Shown here piece by piece: positions 7,078-16,851 of a stretch of 64,000 bases of DNA. The position numbers were made by a program, and so were the translations under genes. Positions within the stretch are counted from its first letter, which is position 1. Every line of letters starts with the position of its first letter. The notes beneath the pieces are model-generated. The model saw nothing but the letters and a program-made list of their open reading frames with translations, searched no databases and had not been told where the DNA came from. Origin of the DNA: Sedimentibacter sp. SX930 (GTDB lineage: Bacteria > Bacillota > Bacilli > Lactobacillales > Aerococcaceae); NCBI GenBank assembly GCA_002155105.1, contig MUZD01000003.1, positions 62,001 through 126,000 of the forward strand, given 5' to 3'.

Positions 7078-8804
7078 GCGAGTTCCTCCTTGCTCATTTG
7101 CGAGGATGCTATATCATAATAGATTTCACAATTCTGCAATAGGTCTTTGTGGGTCCCCTGACCGACGACCTCACCTTCATTCATTACAATGATCTTATCT
7201 GCATGCATGATCGTGCTGACGCGTTGGGCCACAATGATGACTGTCGCTTTTCCGGTCTCTTTTTTGAGCCGCGCGCGCAAAGTCGCATCCGTCTTGTAAT
7301 CCAAGGCCGAGAAACTGTCATCGAAAATATAGATATCCGGTTTACGGACGATTGCCCGGGCAATCGATAACCGTTGCTTTTGCCCGCCGGAAAGATTGCT
7401 TCCGCCCTCCGACAAATGTTCATCGAAACGCTTCGGTTTGCGCGCTATGAATTCCTTGGCTTGGGAAATATCGGAGGCTTCCTCGATTTCTTTTTTCGAG
7501 GCATCCCATTTCCCGTACCGAAGATTTTCGGAGATCGTTCCGGTGAAAAGCAAGGCTTTCTGCGGAATAAAGCCGATTTTCTTGCGCAAAGCTTTCAGAT
7601 TATAATCGCGCACATCATGCCCATCGATCAGGATGCGCCCTTTCGTGACATCATAAAAACGCGGAATCAATTGGATCAGCGTCGATTTGCCGCTCCCTGT
7701 GCTGCCGATGAAGGCGATTGTTTGCCCTGGTTCAGCCGAAAAGGAAATATCCTTGATCACCGGGGTGTCGGTGTTCCCAGGATACGCAAAACTGACCGCT
7801 TCAAAACTCAGATAACCATGCGTCGTGGTTTCCGTAATCCCTTCTTCGTTCGGGGAAATGCTGCTGGTTGTGGACAACACTTCCTGGATCCGCTTCGCGG
7901 AAACCGATGCCCGCGGGTACATCATGAAGACGACCGCAAAATTCAGAAACGAGAACAAGGCATGGAAACTGTATTCGATGAAAGCCGTCATGTCCCCCAG
8001 TTGAAGGCTGCCTCCCTCGATCTGCTCGGAACCAAACCACATGATGGCGATGATGATCAGATTGATGACATGTGAAAATACTGGCTGGTTCCAGGCCATC
8101 AGGCGGAACAGTTTTTTTGAAACCACGCTATAGGCGTTGTTGACTCCCTCAAACCGTTGAGCTTGAAAAGCCTCCTGGACAAACGCCCGGATGACACGCA
8201 TGCCGGAAAGTGACTCCCTTAAATTCCCGTTGATGTCATCAAGATTTTGCTGTTGAGCCTCGGATAGCGGCTGTGATTTTTTGCCGATCACAATGATCAT
8301 CACAAGCAACGCCGGAAAAGCCGGCAACAGGATGATCGATAAGTCCGGACTCGTGCGCGCTATCATGAATGCGCTGGCGAACATCATGATGAAGGTCATC
8401 AACCCCATCCGCAGCAGCATCTGGGCGAATTGCATCAGAATGAAGGCGTCATTGGTGACCCGCGTCACCAATGATGAAACGCCGATGCGGTCATACTCTT
8501 CGTGGGAAAAGGTCTGGATATTTTGGTACATGTCATTGCGCATATCCGCTACCATGTTGGTAGTGATTCTGCCGGTTGCATAGGCGACAATGATTCTTCC
8601 CACAAACCCGATTAAGGCCAAGCCGACCATGACTGCAGTCGTGCGCAGTATATTCTCTTTTCCGCCGCCTGCAACCGTTTCGTTGATCAAGCCTGCAAGC
8701 ATCGTGGGCAACCCCAACTCCACAAGCACAAAGCCGAAAGCTCCCAGCACATTTAATAAAAATAATTTGTTATATCGACTGATATAACGCCAAATTAAAG
8801 ACAT
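7074..8804 (-). CDS. ABC exporter half-transporter, degenerate ATPase partner
   Basis: 576 residues with an N-terminal membrane domain and C-terminal ATPase domain. Walker A GSTGSGKS (367-374) and signature LSGGQ (471-475) are canonical. The catalytic glutamate after Walker B is aspartate (IFDD, D496), and the switch histidine is glutamine (Q527, VAQRVST). These substitutions define the degenerate-site subunit of heterodimeric exporters (LmrC/BmrC/TM287 side). It is first in a three-gene unit with the partner subunit and a HAD phosphatase. AAGGTAGGTG precedes the ATG at 8804. A weak hairpin with a T run in the leader (8855-8878) might attenuate transcription. Confidence 0.93.
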   Translation of the reverse strand: MSLIWRYISRYNKLFLLNVLGAFGFVLVELGLPTMLAGLINETVAGGGKENILRTTAVMVGLALIGFVGRIIVAYATGRITTNMVADMRNDMYQNIQTFSHEEYDRIGVSSLVTRVTNDAFILMQFAQMLLRMGLMTFIMMFASAFMIARTSPDLSIILLPAFPALLVMIIVIGKKSQPLSEAQQQNLDDINGNLRESLSGMRVIRAFVQEAFQAQRFEGVNNAYSVVSKKLFRLMAWNQPVFSHVINLIIIAIMWFGSEQIEGGSLQLGDMTAFIEYSFHALFSFLNFAVVFMMYPRASVSAKRIQEVLSTTSSISPNEEGITETTTHGYLSFEAVSFAYPGNTDTPVIKDISFSAEPGQTIAFIGSTGSGKSTLIQLIPRFYDVTKGRILIDGHDVRDYNLKALRKKIGFIPQKALLFTGTISENLRYGKWDASKKEIEEASDISQAKEFIARKPKRFDEHLSEGGSNLSGGQKQRLSIARAIVRKPDIYIFDDSFSALDYKTDATLRARLKKETGKATVIIVAQRVSTIMHADKIIVMNEGEVVGQGTHKDLLQNCEIYYDIASSQMSKEELA

Positions 8805-9172
8805 TTCGATACACCTACCTTAATGGAAAAGATTCTCCGGGGTTCTTCAGGGCAAAAAAAAAGAGCACGCTCGTTTTTCTGTCCAGCCTTCCAAACCCTC
8901 TGTATCCAGTCTAGCCAATTACTGTGTTTAAGTCTACAAAAATATTGATTGCTTTCGTTAAAAAAACAAAAGAGAATTGCTTTACTATTGGAAAGGCTTG
9001 CACCCTTCAAAAATGATTTTGCCAGTCATTTCTATACTAACTGCCTTAATTGTGGTAAACTTACAGTACCGATTGTATGAAAAAATACAACTATTGACCA
9101 AGTTAACAAACTAAGATTGTAATTTTTAAGTACAGTACTATCAAAAACAATAAGAAAAATGGAGTGAACTAT
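8805..9172. other. Divergent intergenic region between exporter and rpoY-rnjA
   Basis: No supported gene. A TTG-started minus frame at 8795-9010 has no ribosome site. The region holds the rpoY promoter (9094-9123) and, on the minus strand, AAAACGAG/CTCTTTT with a T run at 8855-8878, a weak terminator-like hairpin inside the exporter leader. Confidence 0.5.
9094..9123 (+). promoter_or_regulatory. Promoter for rpoY-rnjA
   Basis: TTGACC (9094-9099), 18-base spacer, TGTAAT (9118-9123). The start codon of rpoY lies 50 bases downstream. Confidence 0.6.
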
Positions 9173-9391
9173 ATGATATTTAAAGTAACATACCAACCAG
9201 CAAAATTTGATGCACCTACCAGAGAGAACACGGAATCTCTTTACGTGGAGGCATCCGATATCGTCATAGCCAGAAGATTAGTTGAACAAAATACCCCCTA
9301 CAACATTGAATTCATCCAACCTTTGGAAGGCAGCCATTTAGAATACGAACAAAAAGATCCTAATTTTAAAATCACGGAGTTCAATGTATGA
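9173..9391 (+). CDS. rpoY: RNA polymerase epsilon subunit
   Basis: A 72-residue YkzG-family protein ([19 protein letters not shown] start), the small epsilon subunit of RNA polymerase in Bacillota. It binds the core enzyme and resembles phage Gp2-type inhibitors. The ATG at 9173 is correctly spaced from GGAG (9161-9164); the upstream in-frame GTG at 9164 overlaps that site. The stop overlaps the rnjA start by 4 bp (ATGA), the arrangement also known for rpoY-rnjA in Bacillus. Such coupling fits joint expression of a polymerase subunit and the main 5' exonuclease. Confidence 0.9.
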   Translation: MIFKVTYQPAKFDAPTRENTESLYVEASDIVIARRLVEQNTPYNIEFIQPLEGSHLEYEQKDPNFKITEFNV

Positions 9392-11064
9392 AACCTAACA
9401 TAAAAAACAATGAGGTCGGTGTATTTGCCCTCGGGGGTTTAGGGGAAATCGGCAAAAATATGTATGGCATACAATTCCAGGATGAGATCATCATTCTTGA
9501 TTCCGGGATCATGTTTCCGGAAGATGACTTGCTTGGCATTGATTATGTGATACCCGACTACAGTTATTTGGTGCAAAACCAAACCAAAATCAAAGGATTG
9601 TTCATTTCTCACGGGCACGAAGATCACATCGGTGGTGTCCCTTTTCTTTTGAAAGAATTGAATGTCCCTATCTATGCAGGCAAATTGGCGCTCGCCATGA
9701 TCCGCAACAAACTGGATGAGCACGGCTTGCTAAGGGATGCTATCCTGCATGAAATCAATGAAGATTCTATCATCAAATTCCGTAAAACCAGCATCAGCTT
9801 CTTCGGAACAACGCACAGCATACCGGAAACCTTGGGGATCGTGGTCAAGACTCCTCCAGGCAACATAGTGTTTACCGGTGATTTCAAGTTCGATTTCACG
9901 CCTGCAAACGGCAAACCGGCCAATATCCATAAGATGGCGAAAATCGGAGAAGAAGGCGTGCTTTTACTTCTGAGCGACAGCACAAATGCGGAAACACCAG
10001 CATTTACGCAATCAGAGCAAATTGTTGGCGAGTCCCTAAAAAACATCATTCAAAAAGTTTCGGGAAGAATCATTTTTGCTTCCTTCTCGTCCAACATCTA
10101 CAGACTGCAACAAGTCACTGAAGTCGCACTCGAAACGGGCCGGAAGATCGCTATATTCGGCCGCAGCATGGAGACGAACTTCCGTACGGCCAGAGAATTG
10201 GGTTTCATCGTGGCTCCTGATGATCTGTTCATTGAAACACGTGAGCTGAACAGCCTTCCCGCTGATAAAGTGCTGATCATGTGTACGGGGTCCCAAGGTG
10301 AACCGATGGCTGCATTAAGCCGGATCGCCAACGGTACACACAGACAGATTTCCATTCATCCCGGCGACACTGTCATTTTCTCAAGTTCACCGATTCCTGG
10401 GAACACAACCAGCGTCAACCGCGTCATCAACCTGCTTTTGGAAGCTGGGGCAAACGTTGTTCACGGTAAAGTAAACAACGTCCACACTTCCGGACATGGT
10501 GGCCAACAAGAGCAGAAACTGATGTTGACTCTGATGAAACCAAAATACTTCATGCCTGTCCACGGCGAGTACCGGATGCTGAAGATTCATACAGAATTGG
10601 CAAAAGCAGTCGGCATTCCACCCGAGAATTGCTTCATCTCCGATAACGGAGAAATCCTCGCCCTGACTGCGGATTCCGCGAGACGTGCCGGCAGCTTTAC
10701 GGCAACGGACGTCTACGTAGACGGAAAAGGCATCGGCGATATCGGGAACATCGTCTTGCGCGATCGTCGTGTCCTTTCTGAAGATGGCCTTGTGGTCGTA
10801 GTATTGACCGTTGATTTCCGCAACAAAGATTTATTGGCAGGACCGGATATCCTTTCGCGAGGATTCATCTATATGCGCGAATCAGGCGACCTGATCAATG
10901 AAGCGCAAGCAATCGTCCGCCAGGATGTTCTTTCCTTATTGAAGGGAACCGATGCTGTCACCGAGAAGAAACTGAAGGACACCGTTACGAATGCCATTCA
11001 ACCTTACCTGTATGAAAAAACGGAACGCCGCCCTATGATTGTACCCGTCATCATGAGCGTCTGA
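9388..11064 (+). CDS. rnjA: Ribonuclease J1
   Basis: A 558-residue metallo-beta-lactamase/beta-CASP ribonuclease. The zinc motif HGHEDH appears near residue 75, later motifs include GDFKFD, and the beta-CASP region carries [10 protein letters not shown] and HTSGHGG followed by HGEYRML. The C-terminal RNase J domain is present. RNase J1 is the 5'-to-3' exonuclease and endonuclease central to mRNA turnover and 16S rRNA maturation in the cytoplasm. The length matches the family (about 555). Translation is coupled to rpoY, and a strong terminator follows 23 bases after the stop. Confidence 0.95.
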   Translation: MKPNIKNNEVGVFALGGLGEIGKNMYGIQFQDEIIILDSGIMFPEDDLLGIDYVIPDYSYLVQNQTKIKGLFISHGHEDHIGGVPFLLKELNVPIYAGKLALAMIRNKLDEHGLLRDAILHEINEDSIIKFRKTSISFFGTTHSIPETLGIVVKTPPGNIVFTGDFKFDFTPANGKPANIHKMAKIGEEGVLLLLSDSTNAETPAFTQSEQIVGESLKNIIQKVSGRIIFASFSSNIYRLQQVTEVALETGRKIAIFGRSMETNFRTARELGFIVAPDDLFIETRELNSLPADKVLIMCTGSQGEPMAALSRIANGTHRQISIHPGDTVIFSSSPIPGNTTSVNRVINLLLEAGANVVHGKVNNVHTSGHGGQQEQKLMLTLMKPKYFMPVHGEYRMLKIHTELAKAVGIPPENCFISDNGEILALTADSARRAGSFTATDVYVDGKGIGDIGNIVLRDRRVLSEDGLVVVVLTVDFRNKDLLAGPDILSRGFIYMRESGDLINEAQAIVRQDVLSLLKGTDAVTEKKLKDTVTNAIQPYLYEKTERRPMIVPVIMSV

Positions 11065-11087
11065 AACTAAAAACCTAAACAGAATAG

Positions 11088-11128
11088 AAAAAGAGGGCCT
11101 GGATCAAAAATCCAGCGCCCTCTTTTTC
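11088..11128. terminator. Bidirectional terminator between rnjA and the HesB-like gene
   Basis: AAAAAGAGGGC, CTGGAT, loop, ATCCAG, GCCCTCTTTTT forms a strong hairpin with A and T runs on both sides, so it serves the convergent genes on both strands. Confidence 0.85.
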
Positions 11129-11436
11129 TATTTGTCCTCTTTATTTTGTGCGATGAAGTTATACTCCGGTTCGCGTTGTTTTTCATCGAATCCGACATGC
11201 AGATCATAGCCATTAAAGAACCAATCATCAGCATCCTCTACATAATATAAAATGCCATTGTATTCAGCTTTTGCAATCGGAGATACTGGCTCATCCACAT
11301 CAAGGCCAACGGAGAACCCTTCATGTATTTGGCTGCTGCCGTATACCTTCCCAAGGAAACGAACCCCTTTTTTGCCTGAAATGCCCATTTCCTGTTCAAA
11401 CCATTTTTGTGCGCGTTCACTGATTTCTATTTTCAT
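11128..11436 (-). CDS. HesB/YneR-like protein
   Basis: A 102-residue protein of the HesB/IscA fold as in Bacillus YneR (MKIEISERAQKWFEQEMG start, VDEPVSP centre, DADDWFFNGYDLHVGF end). The conserved cysteines of true A-type iron-sulfur carriers are absent, so cluster binding is doubtful and the role is unknown. It is a single gene convergent with rnjA; its stop codon abuts the shared terminator. The start ATG at 11436 fits the family N-terminus. Confidence 0.75.
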   Translation of the reverse strand: MKIEISERAQKWFEQEMGISGKKGVRFLGKVYGSSQIHEGFSVGLDVDEPVSPIAKAEYNGILYYVEDADDWFFNGYDLHVGFDEKQREPEYNFIAQNKEDK

Positions 11437-11534
11437 CTAGTCGCTGATCGGATGATCAGCCTGCCCCCCTCACTGCTATCTATCATATTCATCTTATCAT
11501 AAGGAAGCATCATTTTATAACACTTTGCTCACAG

Positions 11535-12167
11535 TCATCGAATCAGATGATGCTTGAAAGCATAGATTGTCGCTTGGGTCCTGTCATCCACTTCCAACTT
11601 TGTCAGAATATTGGACACATGTGTTTTGACTGTCTTCAGTGTGATGAACAGTTGATCGGCAATGTCCTGATTGGAGTAGCCCTGCGCGATGAGCAGCAAC
11701 ACTTCCCGCTCTCTGGCGGTCAGCTCTTCATGCAGCGGCCGGATATTTCTTTTCGAGAAGCGCTCCAGCATTTTATCGGTCACTTCTGGCTCCAGGACAG
11801 ACTCGCCGTGGTAAGTGGAACGGATCGCATCGGCAATTTCATGCGCTGAAGAGGTTTTCAGCATGTAACTGGAAGCCCCCGCCTCCAAAGCCGGATAGAC
11901 CTTCTCATCATCGATGAAACTGGTGACGATGATAATTTTTGCTTTGGGCCATTCATTCAATATCGCTTTTGTCGAGGCAATGCCGTCCATTACTTCCATG
12001 ACCAGATCCATCAAAATGATGTCCGGACGCAGATCCAGGGCCATTTCATAGCCGATCAAGCCGTTTTCCGCTTCCCCTATTACTTCAATGTCATCTTGGA
12101 TGGATAAATAGGCCGAGTAACCCAGCCTCACCATCTCGTGATCGTCGATAATCAATACACGTATCAA
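11535..12167 (-). CDS. liaR: LiaR-type response regulator
   Basis: 210 residues. The N-terminal receiver domain has acidic residues DDHE near position 8, the phosphoacceptor aspartate in [11 protein letters not shown] (about 54), and T/K positions in VTSF and LKTSS. The C-terminal LuxR/NarL helix-turn-helix ([20 protein letters not shown], about 147-200) closes the protein. Sequence and neighbours (LiaF and LiaS homologues directly upstream) place it in the LiaR/VraR group, which activates cell-envelope stress genes after antibiotic or antimicrobial-peptide damage to lipid II cycling. It is last in the operon, 42 bases after liaS. Confidence 0.92.
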   Translation of the reverse strand: MIRVLIIDDHEMVRLGYSAYLSIQDDIEVIGEAENGLIGYEMALDLRPDIILMDLVMEVMDGIASTKAILNEWPKAKIIIVTSFIDDEKVYPALEAGASSYMLKTSSAHEIADAIRSTYHGESVLEPEVTDKMLERFSKRNIRPLHEELTAREREVLLLIAQGYSNQDIADQLFITLKTVKTHVSNILTKLEVDDRTQATIYAFKHHLIR

Positions 12168-12209
12168 CCTGAACCCTCCTAATGAAAATTTTTCAAAAAT
12201 TCCGTCATT

Positions 12210-13280
12210 CTATTCAGCGCTTGCGTCGTTGGTCTTCACATTGGTATTCGGGATGCGTATTTCGATCACGGTCCCTTTTTTGGGAAAACTGATGATTTTG
12301 CAGCTCCCGCCCATCCCCTGCACGCGTTCTTTGATGTTCATCAGACCATAGCTGCCGGATTTTTCGATTGAGGTATCGAAGCCGACACCATCATCGTAAA
12401 CGCGGAGACTGATTTCCTGCAAGGTTTGTTTCAGATACACTTCCAGATGGGTTGCCTTTGCATGCCTCAGCGTGTTCGAAAGCAGCTCCTGCACAATACG
12501 GAAAAAATGATCCTCGATGCCGCTCATCGTGTGCACATCGTCGATTTCCCATTTGATCGCGATTTGGACTTTCGACTTCAATTCCACCAACAACTGTTCG
12601 ATCCCTTTTTTCAGGGATTTGCCTTCGAGTTTGGTTGGACGAAGATGAAGGAGCAATGCTCGCATCTCCGACTGGGACTCGTTGATGATGCCTTCTATGA
12701 GACGCATCTGTTTCTGTATTTTTTCCGGAAAATCACCCGACCGCTCATTGACCGCCGACAACATCATCATTGCGGCAAAGAGTTGTTGGCTGACGGAGTC
12801 ATGCAGTTCCCTCGCGATGCGGTGCCTCTCCTGCTCGAGTATTTCTTCTTTCGTTTCGTTGCCGACCTGCTGCGGATTTGCACTCAGATGCTGCACTTCC
12901 CGGGACAGGCTGAGCATCTTTTTCCTGAGCATTTCAATTTCAATATGGATAGCCTGACAGTACTGATCCAAAAACAGTGATTTATCCCGCTTTTTGTTGA
13001 ATGCCGTATGCTCATAATTGCCAAGATAAAGCCAATGCAACTTGTCCTTGATGCGGTTTTCTTGATTTTTCAAGTAAAAGTGGGCGATCCAAGTTACAAC
13101 GATCGCAGCAAAAAGCAGCAATACGATGATGTAAAGGAATGCCGGCACATAAAAACGATCCACCTCAAGCAGTTCCTGATAACTTAAATAAGGTCTGAGG
13201 GCAAATAAAACGCCGGCCACGATAAAAACAAAGACGCCGAGTATCGTGCTGAACAGAATCAAAACCGCGCTTCTCCTCAT
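12210..13280 (-). CDS. liaS: LiaS-type sensor histidine kinase
   Basis: 356 residues. Two membrane helices (about 7-30 and 45-67) flank a very short extracellular segment, the intramembrane-sensing layout of LiaS/VraS. A HAMP-like coiled region and a HisKA_3 dimerisation domain follow, with phosphoacceptor H in RIARELHDSVSQQLF (about 157-159). The HATPase domain has QELLSNTLRHA and DDGVGF. It phosphorylates LiaR when LiaF relieves inhibition. It overlaps liaF by 4 bp (start at 13280), so the two are translationally coupled. Confidence 0.92.
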   Translation of the reverse strand: MRRSAVLILFSTILGVFVFIVAGVLFALRPYLSYQELLEVDRFYVPAFLYIIVLLLFAAIVVTWIAHFYLKNQENRIKDKLHWLYLGNYEHTAFNKKRDKSLFLDQYCQAIHIEIEMLRKKMLSLSREVQHLSANPQQVGNETKEEILEQERHRIARELHDSVSQQLFAAMMMLSAVNERSGDFPEKIQKQMRLIEGIINESQSEMRALLLHLRPTKLEGKSLKKGIEQLLVELKSKVQIAIKWEIDDVHTMSGIEDHFFRIVQELLSNTLRHAKATHLEVYLKQTLQEISLRVYDDGVGFDTSIEKSGSYGLMNIKERVQGMGGSCKIISFPKKGTVIEIRIPNTNVKTNDASAE

Positions 13281-14011
13281 AGGTAGATCACCTCCAGATC
13301 ACCCAGCAGGCTATTGGACACGATTTTTATTTTTCTGTTTGTCTCATCGTAGTCCCGGCTGTATAATTTGACCGTTTCGTTGGTCAAGTCTATTTCATCT
13401 TCATTGAACAAAAGCTGGCCTTTGATGGCGGAATGGTGGACAGCCACTCCGATTCCCAAAGGTACGATTACCCTGGTCTTTCCGAATCCTTTGCGGATCA
13501 GAATGATATTTTCCTCTTTCGGCAGCAATGTATTCCCCAAATCGATGATCGTATCGCCCATGAATACTGTCAGATTGACATCATCCCATTCATAGACATC
13601 CGACCCGATACTGGTGTTTCCGATCCATTTCTGACGCTTTCTGGAACCGTTCCGCTGTTCCGGCTCTTTCGTTTTGACTGTGCGAAATGCTTTTTCTTCC
13701 CATGGAACGTCCACAAAAGTATCCAGCTTCAGTTCAGACCAGATTCCCTTTCCATTGATGACAACAACCAGTATGAAAAGAATCAACATCAGCCACACTG
13801 AGAAAGTGGAGAGTATGCTCATGACTACCATAAACCATCCGATCAAGCCTAGAATCTGACGACGCTCGCCTTTTCCGGTTCCGAATTTAATGAATATCAG
13901 TCCGAACACAAAGACCAGCAGTAAATCGGTGTCCTGCACCAATTGAAACAGGACAGCCAACCCTAATAGCCCTTCAATGAGCAAAAATAATTTCAAGGCA
14001 CTCTTTTTCAT
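13277..14011 (-). CDS. liaF: LiaF-type membrane inhibitor of LiaS
   Basis: 244 residues: about four hydrophobic segments in the first 90 residues and a soluble C-terminal beta-rich LiaF domain (about 130-244) with GDTIIDLGNT and KIVSNSLLGDLEVIYL. LiaF/VraT proteins hold the LiaS kinase inactive in unstressed cells. It is first gene of liaF-liaS-liaR, with AAGGAGGGG before the ATG and its own promoter and palindromic site upstream. The high similarity of all three proteins to the known triad makes the assignment firm; the inducing signals are inferred. Confidence 0.9.
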   Translation of the reverse strand: MKKSALKLFLLIEGLLGLAVLFQLVQDTDLLLVFVFGLIFIKFGTGKGERRQILGLIGWFMVVMSILSTFSVWLMLILFILVVVINGKGIWSELKLDTFVDVPWEEKAFRTVKTKEPEQRNGSRKRQKWIGNTSIGSDVYEWDDVNLTVFMGDTIIDLGNTLLPKEENIILIRKGFGKTRVIVPLGIGVAVHHSAIKGQLLFNEDEIDLTNETVKLYSRDYDETNRKIKIVSNSLLGDLEVIYL

Positions 14012-14081
14012 CCCAAGCCCCTCCTTCCTCTACAATGCTCTATAAATTTCCCGCTGAACCTTAGCTTAAGCATCTGCTTCC

Positions 14082-14110
14082 ATTATAGATTACCTGCACC
14101 GTTTTGACAG
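14082..14110 (-). promoter_or_regulatory. liaFSR promoter
   Basis: On the minus strand CTGTCA (14110-14105), 17 bases, then a perfect TATAAT (14087-14082). The liaF start is 70 bases downstream. Confidence 0.7.
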
Positions 14111-14136
14111 GGCGCTAAGGGTTGATAGTATGCTAA

Positions 14137-14146
14137 GACTAAAGTC
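14137..14146. promoter_or_regulatory. Candidate LiaR-binding palindrome
   Basis: GACTAAAGTC (arms GACT/AGTC) is centred about 35 bases upstream of the liaF -35. This is the spacing expected of an activator site and suggests autoregulation. The link to LiaR is inferred from position and symmetry. Confidence 0.5.
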
Positions 14147-14215
14147 GTAGGGCCCAAATGATTGCATCTACTCTGTCATTATACCCGATGAACCCCAAAG
14201 AAACATAAACAAATA

Positions 14216-14260
14216 GAGGGTAGGACAAAAATCATTTGGAATGATTTTTGTCCTACCCTC
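14216..14260 (-). terminator. Terminator after greA
   Basis: A perfect 21-bp stem, GAGGGTAGGACAAAAATCATT with its complement, around a three-base loop, 15 bases past the greA stop. Confidence 0.75.
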
Positions 14261-14275
14261 TTCTTGGATGCTTTT

Positions 14276-14755
14276 TTAAGCTTGTTCGATTCTGACGATT
14301 TTCACGTTCATATCGCCGCCCGGTGTGCCGATGGCGACTTCTGCGCCGATTTGCTTGCCCAATAAGGCTTTAGCGATCGGGGAATCGTTTGAAATCTTGC
14401 CTTCAAGCGGATCTGCTTCTGCACTGCCGACAATGGTGTACGTTTCTTCATCACCATCCGGTAATTCTACGAATGTCACTTTCAGTCCAATCGAAACCAC
14501 GTTGCTGTCGACGTTTTGTACTTCAATGATTTCCGCAAAACGGATCATTTTTTCCAATGTTGTGATGCGGCCTTCGACGAAAGCTTGTTCGTCTTTTGCA
14601 GATTCATATTCCGAATTTTCGGATAAATCTCCATAGCTTCTGGCAATCTTGATGCGTTCAACGATTTCTCTTCTTTTATTCACTTTTAAGTCTTCAAGTT
14701 CAGCTTCTAATTTGGCTTTACCTTCAGCTGTCATCGGATATGCTTTTTCGATCAT
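14276..14755 (-). CDS. greA: Transcription elongation factor GreA
   Basis: 159 residues: N-terminal coiled-coil finger (about 1-75, with the acidic tip D and E in [17 protein letters not shown]) and C-terminal FKBP-like domain ([13 protein letters not shown] to KIVRIEQA). GreA enters the polymerase secondary channel and stimulates cleavage of backtracked RNA. The start at 14755 is chosen over a longer frame because AAAAGGGGC precedes it and [12 protein letters not shown] is the standard N-terminus. Single gene between udk and its own strong terminator. Confidence 0.95.
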   Translation of the reverse strand: MIEKAYPMTAEGKAKLEAELEDLKVNKRREIVERIKIARSYGDLSENSEYESAKDEQAFVEGRITTLEKMIRFAEIIEVQNVDSNVVSIGLKVTFVELPDGDEETYTIVGSAEADPLEGKISNDSPIAKALLGKQIGAEVAIGTPGGDMNVKIVRIEQA

Positions 14756-15006
14756 AAGAAATATGCCCCTTTTAAGTAATGATTCAATATTCAATATGCA
14801 GCACAGGACCGCAGTTCCCTTTTTTTATTGATAGCTGTCCCCGAAAGCCAAAAGGATCCGGGACAGGTAGCATGTCATCCAAAGAGAAATAATCATTTCC
14901 TGTGGCTCTATATCGTTTATTGGCTGCCTAATTAATAGTGAATTTAAAATACCATTTAATTCCAGTAAAAGCAATTATATTTTGAAAATATTACAGGCAT
15001 CTATTA

Positions 15007-15636
15007 TTATTCTGCATTTTCAGACAAAATTGAAGCAATTTTTGTGGTCATCAGATCGATTGCGACTTGATTTTGTCCACCCTCAGGAATGATGATATCC
15101 GCAAATTTTTTGGTTGGCTCGATGAATTGCTGATGCATCGGTTTGACCACTGACAGATATTGGTGGATGACAGAGTCAAGCGTCCGGCCTCTTGATTCCA
15201 TATCGCGTTTGATTCTGCGGATGATACGGATATCATCATCCGTATCCACATAGACTTTGATGTCCATCAGATCACGCAGTCGTTGATCCTCTAAAATCAG
15301 GATTCCCTCAACGATTATGACTTCTTTCGGCTCGCGATGGATCACTTTATCGCTGCGTGTGTGCTTGGAGTAGTCGTAAACAGGTTGCTCGACGCTCTCG
15401 TATTTTATTAATTTTTTAAGATCTTCGATGAACAAGTCCGTATCAAACGCAAACGGATGATCATAGTTTGTTTTCAGGCGTTCCTCAAATGGCAGATTGC
15501 TTTGATCTTTGTAATAAAAATCCTGTTCCAACAGCAAAATGGAAACATCAGTAAACTTGTCTAAGATGGCCCGGCTGACACTGGTTTTCCCGCTTCCCGA
15601 TCCCCCTGTCACCCCAATAACGATAGGTTTTTTCAC
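15007..15636 (-). CDS. udk: Uridine kinase
   Basis: 209 residues with Walker [13 protein letters not shown] (about 8-19), LEQDFYYKD, the NYDHPFAFD substrate loop and [12 protein letters not shown] lid. Uridine kinase phosphorylates uridine and cytidine with ATP or GTP for pyrimidine salvage. The start is a GTG at 15636, with GAGAGGAAG about ten bases upstream. It follows mltG by 42 bases on the same strand, in the mltG-udk-greA order common in lactobacilli and enterococci, and is probably co-transcribed with mltG. Confidence 0.95.
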   Translation of the reverse strand: MKKPIVIGVTGGSGSGKTSVSRAILDKFTDVSILLLEQDFYYKDQSNLPFEERLKTNYDHPFAFDTDLFIEDLKKLIKYESVEQPVYDYSKHTRSDKVIHREPKEVIIVEGILILEDQRLRDLMDIKVYVDTDDDIRIIRRIKRDMESRGRTLDSVIHQYLSVVKPMHQQFIEPTKKFADIIIPEGGQNQVAIDLMTTKIASILSENAE

Positions 15637-15678
15637 TGGTGTATTCTTCCTCTCTTCATGCAGCTCACTTTATTCGTC

Positions 15679-16851
15679 TTATTCGCTGTCTACGTATTGG
15701 CTTTGCAATTGCAAATGTTCTTCATATGTTTCTGAAAAATAAACGATGCCTGTTTTTGTGTCCGCAACGAAATACAGATAGTTCGTATCAGCTGGTGATA
15801 GAGTCGCTTGAATGGATCCTTCGCTTGGGCTATTGAATGGCCCAGGCCCCATTCCTGTGTTTCTGTACAGGTTGTACGGCGAATCTATTTCAAGATCCTC
15901 GAAAGTCACTAATTCCTTGTGCTCATTCAGCGCATACAAAATACTGATGTCCGATTGGATCGGCATATCGATTTCCAGACGATTAAAGAATACGCCGGCA
16001 ATGTTCGCACGATCTTCCGGTGTAACGCCTTCTTTTTCGACTAGTGAAGCAATCGTCAGAATTTCATGAAGGGTATGGCCTGAAGAAGCAATCTGCTCTG
16101 CATAGGGCGTTAGCACTTCATTCGTCTTCTGCAACATCTGTAAAACCACTTCATCCAAACTATTTCCGGTCATATAATCATAAGTCGCCGGATAGAGGTA
16201 TCCTTCCAAACGATAACGCGTATCGGTACGTTGGGATGCTTCAGTCAAAATATCAGGGTACTGTGCAGCCGCATTAGTCAAGAATTCCGGTTCATTCACT
16301 TTCGCCAAAAATTCATCAGCTGTGAAATCCGTCTTCGCTTCGACTTCCGCTGCGATTTCCTCGATCGTATTGCCTTCTCTTACGATGATTTTGTGATCGC
16401 TCGATTGCGGCACAGGACTTCCGCCCGCTTGAAGCGTCGCAATGATATCGTCCAGGCTCATGGAAGGCGATAATTCATAAAAGCCTGCTTGGAAATCAGA
16501 AACATTTTGCGTCTTGATGTAGTAGTTGAAGATGGTCGCGTTTTTGATGACGTTGCCTTCTTCCAACAGTTGGGTGATCCCTTTTGTGGACGTCCCTATC
16601 GGAATTTCCACTTCGACGACTTCCGTGCTTTCTGGCTCCAATGGCTGAAGTGCGTCTGTTATATATTTGTAGCCGGCAAAGCCAACGATGACTCCTAACA
16701 GGATCCCTATCGTTACGATTGCAAAAACAATTTTCCGCACTAGCGACCGTTCTTTTTTGCGTATTTTCATTTTGTCTACGGCTTCTTTCTCCAACGTAGG
16801 ACGAATGAGTTTTTGCTGCTCTTGAGGTTCTTGCTGATCATTTTGAGACAA
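15679..16851 (-). CDS. mltG: Endolytic murein transglycosylase MltG (YceG-like)
   Basis: 390 residues. A cytoplasmic N-terminal tail of about 35 residues, one membrane helix (about 38-60) and a large extracellular YceG domain with a LysM-like part (about 75-150). The catalytic segment is IASLVEKEGVTPEDRANIAG with its conserved glutamate. A late YNLYRNTGMGPGPFNSPSEG motif matches the family. MltG cleaves nascent glycan strands at the membrane and sets their length, working with the elongation machinery; mreBCD at 45-48 kb in this window belongs to the same process. Confidence 0.93.
   Translation of the reverse strand: MSQNDQQEPQEQQKLIRPTLEKEAVDKMKIRKKERSLVRKIVFAIVTIGILLGVIVGFAGYKYITDALQPLEPESTEVVEVEIPIGTSTKGITQLLEEGNVIKNATIFNYYIKTQNVSDFQAGFYELSPSMSLDDIIATLQAGGSPVPQSSDHKIIVREGNTIEEIAAEVEAKTDFTADEFLAKVNEPEFLTNAAAQYPDILTEASQRTDTRYRLEGYLYPATYDYMTGNSLDEVVLQMLQKTNEVLTPYAEQIASSGHTLHEILTIASLVEKEGVTPEDRANIAGVFFNRLEIDMPIQSDISILYALNEHKELVTFEDLEIDSPYNLYRNTGMGPGPFNSPSEGSIQATLSPADTNYLYFVADTKTGIVYFSETYEEHLQLQSQYVDSE

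Noticed and set aside
8795-9010. 71-residue minus-strand frame upstream of the exporter, possible leader peptide
   Set aside because: TTG start without a ribosome site, no recognisable family, and it runs into the exporter start. Only the hairpin was kept, as a weak attenuator idea.
14831-14867. Hairpin CTGTCCC/GGGACAG between udk and greA
   Set aside because: Stem present, but the minus strand lacks a T tract after it, so a terminator is not supported.
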